A DNA stretch of 6,253 bases from NCBI GenBank assembly GCA_012032215.1, contig JAAURO010000111.1, positions 1 through 6,253 of the forward strand, written 5' to 3'. Shown piece after piece: positions 6,190-6,253 of the stretch. Below the pieces are notes generated by a model. It saw only the letters and a program-made list of their open reading frames with translations. It searched no databases and was not told the DNA's origin. The stretch's first letter is position 1, and every line of letters starts with the position of its first letter. A program made the position numbers and the translations under genes. The stretch comes from Limnobacter sp. (lineage in GTDB: Bacteria; Pseudomonadota; Gammaproteobacteria; Burkholderiales; Burkholderiaceae_B).

Positions 6190-6253
6190 TTAGCTACTCT
6201 ACAGCAACAAGCCAAAGCCCCACAGCAAGCCCCCAAAACCGCACAGGAACAAA

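Noticed and set aside
6190..6253. Plus-strand Gln/Ala-rich reading (LATLQQQAKAPQQAPKTAQ) as the start of a divergent gene
   Set aside because: There is no in-frame start, the stretch is only about 20 codons before the window ends, and all frames are open or nearly open in this biased sequence. It remains undecidable.
3440..6253. Second copy of the tRNA-Thr 3' end marking an island boundary
   Set aside because: No repeat of the T-arm or acceptor sequence was found by eye in the rest of the window.

Overview
The window looks like chromosomal DNA from a betaproteobacterium, probably order Burkholderiales. The basis is the gene order cytochrome b, cytochrome c1, sspA, sspB, the close resemblance of each product to betaproteobacterial versions as I remember them, and the PVWY form of the cytochrome b Qo motif. 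Genus cannot be fixed from the sequence alone.

Layout. Bases 1-1363 hold petB, the cytochrome b subunit of the bc1 complex. It is cut by the window edge and broken by four apparent single-base indels. Bases 1388-2143 hold an intact petC (cytochrome c1), followed by a G+C-rich hairpin. Bases 2217-2819 hold sspA and 2852-3313 hold sspB, which starts at TTG. A tRNA-Thr(UGU) lies at 3331-3406 and a strong intrinsic terminator at 3412-3439. Up to here this is ordinary core genome: petB and petC belong to the respiratory quinol:cytochrome c oxidoreductase (petA, the Rieske protein, is expected just upstream), and SspA/SspB are the stringent starvation pair.

Beyond the tRNA the character changes. 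The DNA becomes visibly richer in A+T, and no gene there is recognisable. A small exported plus-strand protein (3501-3886) is split by a frameshift. Then 3930 to about 6189 is read on the minus strand in several pieces that switch frame, mostly at A/T runs. I infer that these pieces may be one long gene of roughly 750 codons: a helical N-terminal part, an acidic Ser/Pro/Asp-rich linker, and a C-terminal part. Near its 3' end lies a G+C-rich block of about 172 bp bounded by 22-23 bp near-perfect inverted repeats. This is the most unusual structure in the window.

Reading of the damage. In petB the protein sequence on each side of every indel is fully conserved. Three of the four petB events are single-base losses, two of them in T runs, and another T-run loss interrupts the minus-strand gene. 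The 1364-3440 segment shows no indel. This looks more like sequence error near the ends of a low-coverage contig than true gene decay. The alternative is real pseudogenes plus an accessory island inserted beyond the tRNA.
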